Assembly (NCBI GenBank): GCA_003223515.1
Contig: QHVI01000058.1
Coordinates: 1 to 34,399 of the forward strand
Source: Candidatus Angelobacter sp. Gp1-AA117
GTDB taxonomy: Bacteria; Acidobacteriota; Terriglobia; Terriglobales; Acidobacteriaceae
Direction of reading: 5' to 3'
DNA length: 34,399 nt
Shown: piece after piece, positions 8,370 to 19,145 of the stretch
Layout: each line of letters begins with the position of its first letter
Numbering within the stretch: position 1 is the first letter of the stretch
Program-made: the position numbers and the translations under genes
The notes under the pieces: generated by a model
The model's database searches: none
Told to the model about the DNA's origin: nothing
Seen by the model: only the letters and a program-made list of their open reading frames with translations

Positions 8370-8711
8370 ATGAGCGAGAAGGCTGACGTGCTGCAGGGCA
8401 CGCTGGACCTCATGGTATTGAAGACCTTGGAAGCGCTGGGGCCGCTGCACGGTTATGGCATCGCGCGGCGCCTCGAACAGGTATCAGAGAACCTGCTGCA
8501 GTTGAATCAGGGGACGCTTTATCCGGCGTTGCTGCGGCTGCAGCAGCGGGGCTGGATTACCTCCAGTTGGGGTGTTTCAGAGAACAACCGCAAAGCCCGG
8601 TTCTACACCATCACCAAATCAGGGCGTAAGCAGCTTGCAGTAGAAGCCGAGAACTGGGAGCGCATTGCATCTGTGATGAGCCGGCTGCTGAGCGGGCCGC
8701 AGGAAGCGTGA
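8370..8711 (+). CDS. PadR-family transcriptional regulator
   Basis: The 113-residue product is a short PadR winged-helix protein: DVLQGTLDLMVLKTLEALGPLHGYGIA (helices 1-2), then LNQGTLYPALLRLQQRGWI (recognition helix and wing) and the wing strand KARFYTITKSGRKQL. This subgroup is abundant in Acidobacteria, usually next to MacB-like ABC transporter permeases it represses. No such gene follows here; the next gene faces the other way. AGGAG lies eight bases before the ATG. Autoregulation is likely because a palindrome overlaps its promoter. Confidence 0.92.
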   Translation: MSEKADVLQGTLDLMVLKTLEALGPLHGYGIARRLEQVSENLLQLNQGTLYPALLRLQQRGWITSSWGVSENNRKARFYTITKSGRKQLAVEAENWERIASVMSRLLSGPQEA

Positions 8712-8771
8712 CAATTGTGTTATTCAGTCCGGACGCAGCCAGGGATCCCTGTGGCCGCAATAGCAATGTGT

Positions 8772-9533
8772 CTAATGTGCGTGAAAGCGAATTCCCGGCC
8801 CTACGATAAGAATATAGGCTCCCCCAAACACGACAGCGGTGATCCACCAGCCGGGAGAACGGCGTACAGTTAAAGTTTCTTTTGCTGCCGGTTGCGGCAA
8901 GAACACATTGGCCCAGAGCAGGCCTGAGTTGCCTCCGAAGGCAGCGGCTATGGTGGCGATCAGCAGAAGCCTCCAGCCTAGCGGATCGAGCAATCCTGCA
9001 ATGCACTGAAAAATACCGCCTGCCCAGTAGGGAAGACGTCCAGCAACATTATAGGCAGAGCCATCTGGCGCGAACGGTGCGACCGTAGCGCCGATTGCGC
9101 GCACAGACAAGTAATAAAGCACCACGCCGAATAAGCTCAAAGCAATTCGCCATGCGAGATGATGCGGCAATCCCCGGATGAGTGCAGCCCAATCGCCGAT
9201 GTTTGCGAGGCCGGAATACATGAAATAGCCCGCACCCGGCAGCAGATTGAGCGCGCCCAGGAGCCAGAGAAAGTAACGCCGGTTGGCATGTTGACCTGAA
9301 CGGGAGCAGGCAAAGAGCGCCGCAGCGCCAACAGCCAGGTTGACGAGAGTACCGCCTGCCATGACCCAGCGATCCGCCTTCAGCGACGACAGATGAGTGG
9401 TAGTAAGTTCCGTCGGACCGGCGCCGCGCAGCCAGGCTACAACACCGTGTCCCAGCCCTTCATGCAGGAGGGTTGCAGCAGCAGAAGCGATGACAGTCAT
9501 GCTGATGATGGTGGCGCGGTTGTGCGTGGGCAT
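8772..9533 (-). CDS. Multi-pass membrane protein with HExxH motif
   Basis: The 253-residue product has about six hydrophobic segments. An HEGLGH sequence near residue 24, at the end of the first helix (ATLLHEGLGHGVVAWLRG), matches the zinc-binding HExxH of membrane metalloproteases such as the M50 family. A later NLLPGAGYFMYSG segment is Gly/Pro-rich like the second metal-ligand region of M50, but has no clear NPxxxD-type aspartate. It could be an intramembrane protease or a degenerate relative. It stands alone, convergent with padR and divergent from nothing nearby. Substrate unknown. Confidence 0.7.
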   Translation of the reverse strand: MPTHNRATIISMTVIASAAATLLHEGLGHGVVAWLRGAGPTELTTTHLSSLKADRWVMAGGTLVNLAVGAAALFACSRSGQHANRRYFLWLLGALNLLPGAGYFMYSGLANIGDWAALIRGLPHHLAWRIALSLFGVVLYYLSVRAIGATVAPFAPDGSAYNVAGRLPYWAGGIFQCIAGLLDPLGWRLLLIATIAAAFGGNSGLLWANVFLPQPAAKETLTVRRSPGWWITAVVFGGAYILIVGPGIRFHAH

Positions 9534-9590
9534 TTATGGAAAGAGGATACCTTATTCTTTGTTCCGAGCGAAGCGAGAAATCCCTATATC

Positions 9591-9676
9591 GCCCGCTTCG
9601 CGGGCTTCTGGATTCTTCGTTGTATTTACCTATAGCTTGCGCTGTAGGCTAGAAGAGTTGCGCCAGCTTCGCTGGC
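9591..9676. repeat. Two short hairpins downstream of the acyltransferase fusion gene
   Basis: GCCCG-CTTCG-CGGGC (9591-9605) and GCCAGC-TTC-GCTGGC (9662-9676) are perfect small stems in the 172-base spacer between two minus-strand genes. The second is 30 bases after the stop of the 912-residue gene and may help end its transcript, though no clear T-run follows. The rest of the spacer shows no gene. Confidence 0.5.
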
Positions 9677-9705
9677 TTAAGTAGACCCGCCGATTTGTGG
9701 GAGAG

Positions 9706-12444
9706 TCAATCAGCCCCTGCTGTCTCTTTTTTTCGTGCATCTTCCCGCAAGCCTTCCCACATCTCGACCACGTGAGACCGGAGTTTTTCGGTGAGCTGTC
9801 TATAGCTCTCTTCCGGGCTTTGCAGCACTTCAGGAGGATTCACCGCTGTGCCGAACTGGATTTTCAGTTTGGCCAGGCGGGGCAGCTTCTGGTTGCGCGG
9901 CCATGCTTCATGGAAACCTTCAATCGCCACCGGATAGACCGGTACTTTCAAGTGGCTGGCCAGAATGGCAGCGCCCTTCTTGAATGCCTTGGGTATTCCA
10001 TCGATGGAGCGTTCGCCTTCGGGATACAGAATGAGCACCTTGCCGTGCTTCAAGCCATAGGCGCCGGCGCGCATGGCATTCACCAGGTTGGAATCGGGAT
10101 CAACCGGCACCAGCCGGATAAATTTCGAGAGCCAGCCGAAGATGCCCTGTCCGAATATCTCACTGGTTCCTACAAAGAAGATGTCCTTGAACACCCGCCA
10201 CGGCAGCGCGCTGACTACCATGGGTCCATCGAGGAAGCTCTGATGATTGGGAGAGAGAATGAATGGCCCGCTTGGGGGGAGATTCTCTCTTCCGCTTACC
10301 TTCAGTCCGAAGAAGAGGCGGCCAATTACCGAGACCAGCTTGACCATCACGAACCAGAAGACGGCCTGCAAATAGTTCTTCTTCGCCAGGGCACGCACGC
10401 GAGGATCTTCGGGTTCGTTGTCTAGGAGTATGTCCCAGCCGGGCATAGCACGGCGTGGTGCAGCCGTGCTGCCGCGGGATTGCAGCATGGTGTCCACCAG
10501 TTCGCGAACGGTATAGACGGAGGAGATCGCCGTCTCGTCTACCTTGGCGTTGAGTTCGCGTTCCAGTTCCACCATCAGTTCCACGCGCTCCATGGAATCG
10601 AAGCCCAAGTCCAATTCCAGATTATCTGAAGGCAATATCGGCTTCCGCACCTTGCTGGCACGGCGGATTACCGCCAGCGCGCGCTGCACATCCGGATCAA
10701 TCAGCCATACGGCTTCTTCTGCGGTAGGCTCCTGCGCGACGGTTGCAGCGCTCTGCCCGGCACGTTCATTGGCCGTGACACGGCGCTGGATTTCAAAGCG
10801 TTTCAGCTTGCGGGTACTGGTTCGGGGCAGAGGTTCAGGCCAGATATCAAAGCTCAGGATGCGCTTGGTGCTGGGCAACTGCATGGAGAGGCTTTCCACG
10901 TCGAACTTGATCACCTCTCTGGCGTTCACGATCTTGCGCTCGCGCAGCACGTCAAAATCAGGAACGATCACGGCGTGCAGGCGCTCGCTCACCGGCTCTC
11001 CCGGACGGTTCGTCAATCCCATGACGCAAATCTCCTTGATGAAAGGAGAGCGCGCGTAGTGGGCTTCAATCTCTTCAGGATAAATATTCTTGCCGGAACT
11101 GAGGACAATGATTTCTTTCTGCCTGCCGGTGATGAACAGGTTATTGCGCTGGTCGAGATAGCCCAGGTCGCCGGTATGCAGCCAGCCATCATGCAGCACT
11201 TCAGCGGTCGCATCGGGACGGTTGTAATAGCCCTTCATCACAATGCCACCAGAAATAGAGATTTCTCCCGCCTGATACTCACGGCCTTCCACCGGCTCAG
11301 GATTCAAAATCCTGACCTGCACGCCTTTGAACGGCTGGCCCACAGACCCAAGCACATTCTGTTGCGGTGGAGTGCAGGTGGCAGCGCCGCTGGTCTCCGT
11401 CAGGCCATACGCCTGGAGCACGTTGAAGCCGAGCGTGCGCAGGTCATGGCCGATATTCACGTCAAAGGCCGAGCCGCCGCTGATGAGGTAGCGCATCTTC
11501 GGGCCAAGCAGCAGGTGTACTTTGCGGAAGAGGAGCTTGCCGAGGTTGATTCCAACCCTGCGTCCGGCGGCCGCGATGCCCAGCAACGCGCGGAAGCCGG
11601 TTCGGGCGATCCAGCCACGCTGCTTCACCTGCTGCATGACCCGTTCATGAATCAGGTAGAAGAACTGCGGCACGCAGCAGAAGAGCGTGATGTTGCGTTC
11701 GCTCAGGGCGCGCAGCAGCTCAAAGGTATTCATGGAGTCGAGGTAGACGATGCGCGCTCCTGCGGCAAAGGGCAGCAGCAGGTTGGCCATCTGGGCCAGC
11801 GCGTGGAAGAGCGGCAGCACTGCCAGAATCGAATCCTTCGGGCCGACCTCGATGAAGCTGAAGACCCCATCCGCCTCCGCCAGCAGGTTCTTATGGGTGA
11901 GCATCACGCCCTTGGGATCGCTGGTCGTGCCGGAGGTGTACATCAGAACTGCCAGATCATCGTCATAGAGACGGGCTGGCCGGAACTCGCTCGATCCGGC
12001 GGCAAACATGCCCAGCAGGTTGGAGTAACATCCTTCACCGGAGCCCTCGAGCATCACGATTCGCACTAGTGTCTGCTCGACTGCTTTTTCTACAACCGGC
12101 AGGTGCCTGGAGTCGGTAAAAATGAGGGTGCTGCCGGAATCCCGCAGCAGCTTATTCACTTGGGCGGCAGTAAAGGCGGTATCCAGCGGCACAGAAACTG
12201 CGCCCGCCGACATGATGCCCAGATAAGAGGCCACCCACAGCGGCCCATTGGTGGCCATGATGGCGCAACGCACGCCGTTAGACATGCCGGAGGAGCGCAG
12301 CCACTGGCCCACAGACTCTCCCATGCGGCGCAACTCGGCATAGGTGTAACTCTCAACGGGGCCGGAGGAGTGCTGCAGCTCTATGGCTATGTTTTCCGGG
12401 TACTTCTCCGCTGATTGGAGAAAACAATTATAAAAACCGTGCAT
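9706..12444 (-). CDS. Acyl-activating enzyme, acyl-carrier and PlsC acyltransferase fusion
   Basis: This 912-residue protein has three domains. Residues 1-560 are an AMP-forming acyl-CoA/acyl-ACP synthetase, with the P-loop YTSGTTSDPKG (169-179), HDGWLHTGDLGYLD and the GRQKEII hinge. Around 600-665 is an acyl carrier domain with phosphopantetheine site LGFDSMERVE. From about 690 is a PlsC-type glycerophosphate acyltransferase, with NHQSFLD (NHxxxxD) and PEGERS motifs. Together they could activate a fatty acid, hold it on the built-in carrier and pass it to lysophospholipid or glycerol phosphate, like E. coli Aas but with its own carrier domain and the reverse domain order. It stands alone, divergent from the DUF892 gene. 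Other possibilities are lipid recycling or synthesis of an unusual acidobacterial lipid. Confidence 0.9.
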   Translation of the reverse strand: MHGFYNCFLQSAEKYPENIAIELQHSSGPVESYTYAELRRMGESVGQWLRSSGMSNGVRCAIMATNGPLWVASYLGIMSAGAVSVPLDTAFTAAQVNKLLRDSGSTLIFTDSRHLPVVEKAVEQTLVRIVMLEGSGEGCYSNLLGMFAAGSSEFRPARLYDDDLAVLMYTSGTTSDPKGVMLTHKNLLAEADGVFSFIEVGPKDSILAVLPLFHALAQMANLLLPFAAGARIVYLDSMNTFELLRALSERNITLFCCVPQFFYLIHERVMQQVKQRGWIARTGFRALLGIAAAGRRVGINLGKLLFRKVHLLLGPKMRYLISGGSAFDVNIGHDLRTLGFNVLQAYGLTETSGAATCTPPQQNVLGSVGQPFKGVQVRILNPEPVEGREYQAGEISISGGIVMKGYYNRPDATAEVLHDGWLHTGDLGYLDQRNNLFITGRQKEIIVLSSGKNIYPEEIEAHYARSPFIKEICVMGLTNRPGEPVSERLHAVIVPDFDVLRERKIVNAREVIKFDVESLSMQLPSTKRILSFDIWPEPLPRTSTRKLKRFEIQRRVTANERAGQSAATVAQEPTAEEAVWLIDPDVQRALAVIRRASKVRKPILPSDNLELDLGFDSMERVELMVELERELNAKVDETAISSVYTVRELVDTMLQSRGSTAAPRRAMPGWDILLDNEPEDPRVRALAKKNYLQAVFWFVMVKLVSVIGRLFFGLKVSGRENLPPSGPFILSPNHQSFLDGPMVVSALPWRVFKDIFFVGTSEIFGQGIFGWLSKFIRLVPVDPDSNLVNAMRAGAYGLKHGKVLILYPEGERSIDGIPKAFKKGAAILASHLKVPVYPVAIEGFHEAWPRNQKLPRLAKLKIQFGTAVNPPEVLQSPEESYRQLTEKLRSHVVEMWEGLREDARKKETAGAD

Positions 12445-12528
12445 TCGCTATTTGGTGGCAGGAAGGCAGCCTGCCGTAGAGTATCGCATCTTAAATGATT
12501 GAATCACACCAGAGGGAGATTTTCACCC

Positions 12529-13074
12529 ATGCAGACAGCCCACGAACTTTTTCTCCATGAACTTACTGACATGCTTGATGCCGAGCGCAAACTGGTTGAT
12601 GCCCTCGGCGAGCAGGCTGAAAATGCCTCTAATCCGCAACTGCAGAAAGCCTTGACTGCGCACCAGGCACAGACGGAAAAGCAGGTGCAGCGGCTGGAGC
12701 AGGTCTTCGAGTCACTGGAAGAGCAGCCGGAAGAAACCGAATGCAAAGGCATCAAGGGCCTGATCGAAGAATACCAGTCATTTGCCGAAGAGGACCCGGC
12801 AGAGGACATCCTTGATGTTTTCAGCATTGGCGCTGCTATGAAAGTGGAAGCCTATGAGATCAATGCCTATGAAGGGCTGATTCGTTTAGCCCGCGAGATG
12901 GGACATAACAAGGCTGTAAAACTGTTGCAGCAGAACCTGAAGGAAGAGCAGGCCACCTGGAAGAAGATGGAAGGCTTTTCCAAGAAGATCAAGCCCGAAC
13001 AGATGGGCATGGAAGAAGAGGAAGGCGAAGAGGAGCCCTCTCGGTCGCGTGGCCGCAGCGGCAGAGCCGCCTAG
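12529..13074 (+). CDS. DUF892/YciE-type ferritin-like protein
   Basis: The 181-residue product has the four-helix DUF892 pattern: ELFLHELTDMLDAERKLVDAL, then NPQLQKALTAHQAQTEKQVQRLE, AAMKVEAYEINAYEGLIRLA and a last helix, LLQQNLKEEQATWKKME. The Glu/His positions resemble ferritin-like metal ligands. Relatives are linked to stress responses, function not firmly known. A charged tail (EEEEGEEEPSRSRGRSGR) ends the protein. The ATG at 12529 was chosen because GAGGGAG precedes it by ten bases. It is divergent from the acyltransferase fusion and followed by a clear terminator. Confidence 0.88.
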   Translation: MQTAHELFLHELTDMLDAERKLVDALGEQAENASNPQLQKALTAHQAQTEKQVQRLEQVFESLEEQPEETECKGIKGLIEEYQSFAEEDPAEDILDVFSIGAAMKVEAYEINAYEGLIRLAREMGHNKAVKLLQQNLKEEQATWKKMEGFSKKIKPEQMGMEEEEGEEEPSRSRGRSGRAA

Positions 13075-13091
13075 GAATCCAGTTCAACGCC

Positions 13092-13119
13092 AGCCCCGGT
13101 AATCACTGCCGGGGCTTTT
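13092..13119 (+). terminator. Rho-independent terminator after the DUF892 gene
   Basis: AGCCCCGG (13092-13099) pairs with CCGGGGCT (13109-13116) around a nine-base loop, followed by TTT. It lies 17 bases after the stop. Confidence 0.88.
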
Positions 13120-13139
13120 CACGTACTAACCGTCATTTT

Positions 13140-13315
13140 GTTTGGCCGCTGATGAACGCTGCTTCGACGCTGAAAGCAGTGAACACGGATCAGCACAGAT
13201 TTAAAGATGAAAGGCGGGTTTAAACCGCTCTTGGAATCAGTCTTATGAATGGAGCCAGGAGTTCTTAATATTTATTCCAATCAGCGTCTTTAGCAGCGTT
13301 CATCAGCGGCCAAAC
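13140..13315. repeat. Long inverted repeat upstream of secA
   Basis: A 24-base arm at 13140-13163 (begins GTTTGGCCGCTGATGAACGC) is repeated perfectly in inverse at 13292-13315. A further seven-base match (ACGCTGA 13167-13173 with TCAGCGT 13281-13287) extends it after a short bulge. The 107-base interior carries ACACGGATCAGCACAGAT, related to the mosaic repeats. The whole looks like a small non-coding mobile or REP-type element. No gene was seen between 13075 and 13419; further mosaic text (CCTGCGTCCTGCGCGTCCTG) lies near 13338-13358. Confidence 0.75.
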
Positions 13316-13419
13316 CCGAGTGCAGGTCGCGGAACACCCTGCGTCCTGCGCGTCCTGCAGTAACCCTCATGCATCCAATATGTTAGTCTTACTTTGACGC
13401 ACTCTGCGCATAGGATTTA

Positions 13420-16350
<2,931 letters not shown>

Positions 16351-16411
16351 CTTTGGCTTTTAGCTTGGGTGTTCCGGGGAAAAACATTTAACCATTTACC
16401 AACTTACCCAT

Positions 16412-16612
16412 TTACCCATTTTGCGTTACCCATTCTGCCTGCCCATTTACCAGATGCAGTCCGGCTGTCGGCGGTTTTGCCTGTGGTGCGTGGTTGGCTT
16501 TCATGCAGCCGTAGACCAATCCCAGCACACAAAAGGCCAGGATGGCTGCCACGATGATGGCGATGATGAAAGTCGTATTGAAATCCTGCCGCTGCTCGCT
16601 CTTGCTGGGCAT
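16412..16612 (-). CDS. Small single-pass membrane protein (66 aa)
   Basis: The product has a polar N-terminus (MPSKSEQRQDFNTTF), one transmembrane helix (about 16-35, IIAIIVAAILAFCVLGLVYG) and a short C-terminal tail. GAGGA lies seven bases before the ATG. It converges on secA with a 61-base gap containing repeated ACCATTTACC/CCCATTTACC words. The function is unknown; the good ribosome site and clean membrane helix support a real gene. Confidence 0.6.
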   Translation of the reverse strand: MPSKSEQRQDFNTTFIIAIIVAAILAFCVLGLVYGCMKANHAPQAKPPTAGLHLVNGQAEWVTQNG

Positions 16613-16672
16613 CCTTCAGTCCTCACTTACTTAGATGCCGTAAATAGAGGCTGTGTCGAGCCACGAGCAACG

Positions 16673-16802
16673 TGTGGCACAGCCGCCCTCGGCTGTGCGG
16701 ATTAATCTCACTCAGAAAAACAAAAGGCGTACCTGAAGAGATGCGCCTTCGTCGTTCCTGGTTACAGTTATCCGCACAGGCCAGGGCGGCTGTGCTACAC
16801 GG
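16673..16802. repeat. Palindromic repeat pair between two minus-strand genes
   Basis: GCACAGCC (16677-16684) and GGCTGTGC (16691-16698) form a hairpin with loop GCCCTC. An imperfect inverted copy of the same 25-30 base unit lies at about 16773-16801 (CGCACAGGCCAGGGCGGCTG). Between them AAGGCG and CGCCTT (about 16726-16751) form another stem. The arrangement looks like a small non-autonomous repeat element. Related palindromes occur at 19003-19022 and 24270-24290. Confidence 0.65.
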
Positions 16803-16803
16803 G

Positions 16804-17631
16804 CTAATTTGTGTGCTGCAATCCTGTGTTGGCCGCTATGGTCTTGGGAGTTGCCAGGTAGCCGGTGACTTCGTTCTTATCCACGGTGTTCACCACAATC
16901 TCATACAGGTTGTGGTCGCGTCCGGTATAGAACTGGAGCGGTTCGTTGATGGTGCGATCTTTCTTTTCGATCTTCTTATCGTCCGCCATCACGTAGAGCG
17001 TGAACTTGCTTTTCTTGGAATCAGTCTTCTTAAGCTGCAGACCCACGGTGGACAACCGCGTGGGATCCTTGCCTTTCTTCAGCGTGAACTCGTAATAGTT
17101 GCGGTCGCCCCTATGCTTCAGAACCTCGAGTTCATCGTGATTGGTGGCAATCAATTCACTGGCGCGGTTCAGGTCGCCGATAGCATGCTCCAGCCTGGAT
17201 TTGGTGGCTTCAAGATCAGACCTGGTGGCAGTCACGTCGTCCCTGACCTTGCCCACGTCGGTGCGTACACCGCTCACTTCGCCGGAGACGGCGCCGAACT
17301 GCTGCTTGGTCTGCTCTTCCTGCACGCTCAGCCGTGATTCAATGGCTTTCTCTTTGCGCTGAAGAACGGCAGCGCGCTTTGCCAGGTCCTGGCGGGTGAT
17401 GCCGATTTGCTCTGCCAGCACGCCCACTGAGGCGCGGGTCTGGCTCTCGCTGTCCGCGATCTTTCTTGATAATTCCTCCTGCGCAGCGACCTGTTTCCGC
17501 TCCAGATCGTCAATGCGGCTGAAGACCTGGACTACAAACACCACTGACGCGATGATGTAAATTCCTGCCAACACCAGGAGAATATTGCGCACAGTTGAGC
17601 TTCCGCCCTCATTCTGAGGTATCTCAGACAT
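16804..17631 (-). CDS. Membrane-anchored coiled-coil protein
   Basis: The 275-residue product starts with a short polar segment and one transmembrane helix (about 13-36, VRNILLVLAGIYIIASVVFVVQVF). A long coiled coil follows (about 38-170; RIDDLERKQVAAQEELSRKI, repeated DVGKVRDDVTATRSDLEATKS) and then a C-terminal beta-rich domain (about 175-275; NYYEFTLKKGKDPTRLSTVGLQL, FTLYVMADDKK, NLYEIVVNTVDKNEVTGYL). I know the general layout from acidobacterial hypothetical proteins but no function. GGAGG lies six bases before the chosen ATG at 17631; an upstream in-frame start at 17658 is less likely. Confidence 0.8.
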   Translation of the reverse strand: MSEIPQNEGGSSTVRNILLVLAGIYIIASVVFVVQVFSRIDDLERKQVAAQEELSRKIADSESQTRASVGVLAEQIGITRQDLAKRAAVLQRKEKAIESRLSVQEEQTKQQFGAVSGEVSGVRTDVGKVRDDVTATRSDLEATKSRLEHAIGDLNRASELIATNHDELEVLKHRGDRNYYEFTLKKGKDPTRLSTVGLQLKKTDSKKSKFTLYVMADDKKIEKKDRTINEPLQFYTGRDHNLYEIVVNTVDKNEVTGYLATPKTIAANTGLQHTN

Positions 17632-17984
17632 CAAATTCCTCCAAAAATTCCGGGACAAGTGGCAGTCACATTGTTGAGCAGAACTGCTGCTCTGTCAATC
17701 AATTACAAACCTCGATGGTTGTCTCCCAAGATCATCTCCGGCCAGCACACTTTCGTAAGGGGAGCTTAGGTTATGAAATTGCATATCACTCAGGTGAGCA
17801 GTCCCAGCCGAAACTAAGTTTTTCCCCCTTCCCAGAGAGGAATCCATGGACTTAGCTGCTAAGGTCCGGACGATTCTCGACTGGCTGATGTGGTCCACCG
17901 CCTTCCATTATTGGTATATGGATACTCAGGCTGGGCAGATAAATACAGTTAGTTTGTAACAAGACATTTTACGGAATCATAGGA
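17632..17984. other. Divergent intergenic region upstream of the sortase locus
   Basis: 353 bases with no convincing gene. It must carry promoters for the minus-strand coiled-coil gene and for the plus-strand sorting-signal protein. Several short complementary segments (for example TTAGCTGCTAAGG near 17855) suggest a structured leader, but it matched no riboswitch I could recognise, and I found no clear c-di-GMP aptamer core. Confidence 0.4.
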
Positions 17985-18227
17985 ATGAAGAGGAAAATGA
18001 AAAGGCCACTTGTCATAGGATTTTTCGCCATTTTGGCGTTGCATCTGCCGTGTGTCGCACAGACAGCGAATTCCGGGACGGCAACCCCAGCGGCTGTACA
18101 GCAAAAATCGGCTCAGATGGCGAATTTGCCGGAAACCGCCAGCGCCTTGCCGCTGATCTCTGCCATTGGTGCAGGAGTGCTGCTCGGCGGATTGGTCTCC
18201 GCCCGGCGCACGCGCTCGCAAAGGTGA
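17985..18227 (+). CDS. Tiny exported protein with LPETA sorting signal
   Basis: The 80-residue product has an N-terminal basic stretch and signal peptide (MKRKMKRPLVIGFFAILALH, cleavage probably after VAQ near residue 26). About 20 polar residues follow, then LPETA (48-52), a hydrophobic helix (about 54-73, ALPLISAIGAGVLLGGLVSA) and a basic tail RRTRSQR. This is the standard three-part cell-wall sorting signal. LPxTA is the form used by class D sortases such as the LPNTA enzymes of Bacillus. After both cleavages only about 25 residues would remain, so nearly all of the protein is targeting signal. The sortase gene starts 45 bases downstream. The start could also be Met5. Confidence 0.75.
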   Translation: MKRKMKRPLVIGFFAILALHLPCVAQTANSGTATPAAVQQKSAQMANLPETASALPLISAIGAGVLLGGLVSARRTRSQR

Positions 18228-18232
18228 GTAGC

Positions 18233-18267
18233 TGTATCGTGCATCTAACCTGTATCGTGCATCTAAC
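18233..18267. repeat. Two-copy 18-bp tandem repeat before the sortase gene
   Basis: TGTATCGTGCATCTAAC occurs at 18233-18249 and again at 18251-18267, with one base between. It fills most of the spacer between the substrate gene and the sortase gene and lies just upstream of the sortase ATG, so copy number could change spacing or translation. Confidence 0.8.
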
Positions 18268-18272
18268 AAGGC

Positions 18273-18965
18273 ATGGCATTTGTGCGTAAGTTCCAGCCGG
18301 ATCGCATCAGGCTCGCGGCATGGCTGCATCGTGTTCAGAGCAGCTCTCCGCGCCGGATTCTCTCTCTCGCGATGTTGCTGATCGGCCTTACGCTGCTTGG
18401 ATATGTTGGCAGCCAGTACTGGGACATGTATCACAGCCAGCGCCAGCTTGAGGCGCAGTGGGAACACCAGCAACTCACCGGTATGCCGGCTGCAGGACAG
18501 CCCAAGGCAGCAGTGGCCACGGCTGATCTGCTTACCCGCGTCTCCATTTCCAGGATCAAGCTCGATGCCATTGTTGTAGAAGGCGCATCACGCAAACAGC
18601 TCTCCATCGGGCCCGGCCACATGGTGCAAACCGCCATGCCGGGAGAGCCCGGCAATGCCGTGATTACCGGACACCGCGATACCTTCTTCCGTCACATTTA
18701 CGAATTGCAGAAGGGCGATGAGATCGTCGTGCGCCGCAATGGGCAGACATTCAAATACCAGGTGACTGGAAAAAAGATCGTGAAGCCCGAAGACGTGAGC
18801 GTGCTCAAGCAGACCAAAGACGCGCAGCTTACGCTGATCACCTGTTATCCCACCTATTACATCGGCCCTGCGCCTGAACGATTGGTAGTGTTCTCGAAAT
18901 TGGTGGAAGGCGGCACGCAGCAGCCCGAAACCAGCAAAGCCATGGCGCGAAGTGTAGGGGAGTAG
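18273..18965 (+). CDS. Class D-type sortase
   Basis: The 230-residue product is a sortase transpeptidase with an N-terminal membrane anchor (about 28-46, RILSLAMLLIGLTLLGYVG) and an extracytoplasmic catalytic domain. The catalytic residues are visible: His134 in ITGHRDTFFR, Cys191 in TLITCYP and Arg203 in PERLVVF. The spacing and the TLITCYPTYYIGPAPERL signature match class D enzymes. It should cleave LPxTA between Thr and Ala and join the Thr to an amine. The gene directly upstream encodes a protein with LPETA, so the two form a dedicated pair. The ribosome site is weak (AAGG just before ATG). Sortases are unusual in diderm bacteria, although class D-like ones are known in some Gram-negatives. 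Confidence 0.88.
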   Translation: MAFVRKFQPDRIRLAAWLHRVQSSSPRRILSLAMLLIGLTLLGYVGSQYWDMYHSQRQLEAQWEHQQLTGMPAAGQPKAAVATADLLTRVSISRIKLDAIVVEGASRKQLSIGPGHMVQTAMPGEPGNAVITGHRDTFFRHIYELQKGDEIVVRRNGQTFKYQVTGKKIVKPEDVSVLKQTKDAQLTLITCYPTYYIGPAPERLVVFSKLVEGGTQQPETSKAMARSVGE

Positions 18966-19002
18966 CGCAGCAGAGCTTCAATACCACGGAATCCTTATGG
19001 AG

Positions 19003-19022
19003 CGCAGCCGCCCTCGGCTGCG
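19003..19022. repeat. GCAGCC hairpin repeat
   Basis: CGCAGCC (19003-19009) pairs with GGCTGCG (19016-19022) around GCCCTC. It shares TTATGGAGCGCAGCCGCC with the copy near 24271 and the loop with the one at 16685-16690. Confidence 0.7.
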
Positions 19023-19145
19023 GACGAAAACCCACACGCGAGGATTTCTGTCTTCACAGGGCACAGATGAGCCGATTTGAGCATATTGAAGTTAAACCCG
19101 TTCAGCAGTGATAGAGTTGCACTATACACAATCCTGGAGAAAACC

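Noticed and set aside
10975-12069. 364-residue plus-strand frame opposite the acyltransferase fusion
   Set aside because: Antisense shadow of conserved catalytic domains; His/Gln/Arg-rich and no start context.
17700-17984. Possible riboswitch before the sortase locus
   Set aside because: Some complementary segments exist, but no known aptamer core (c-di-GMP, cobalamin, TPP) could be matched.
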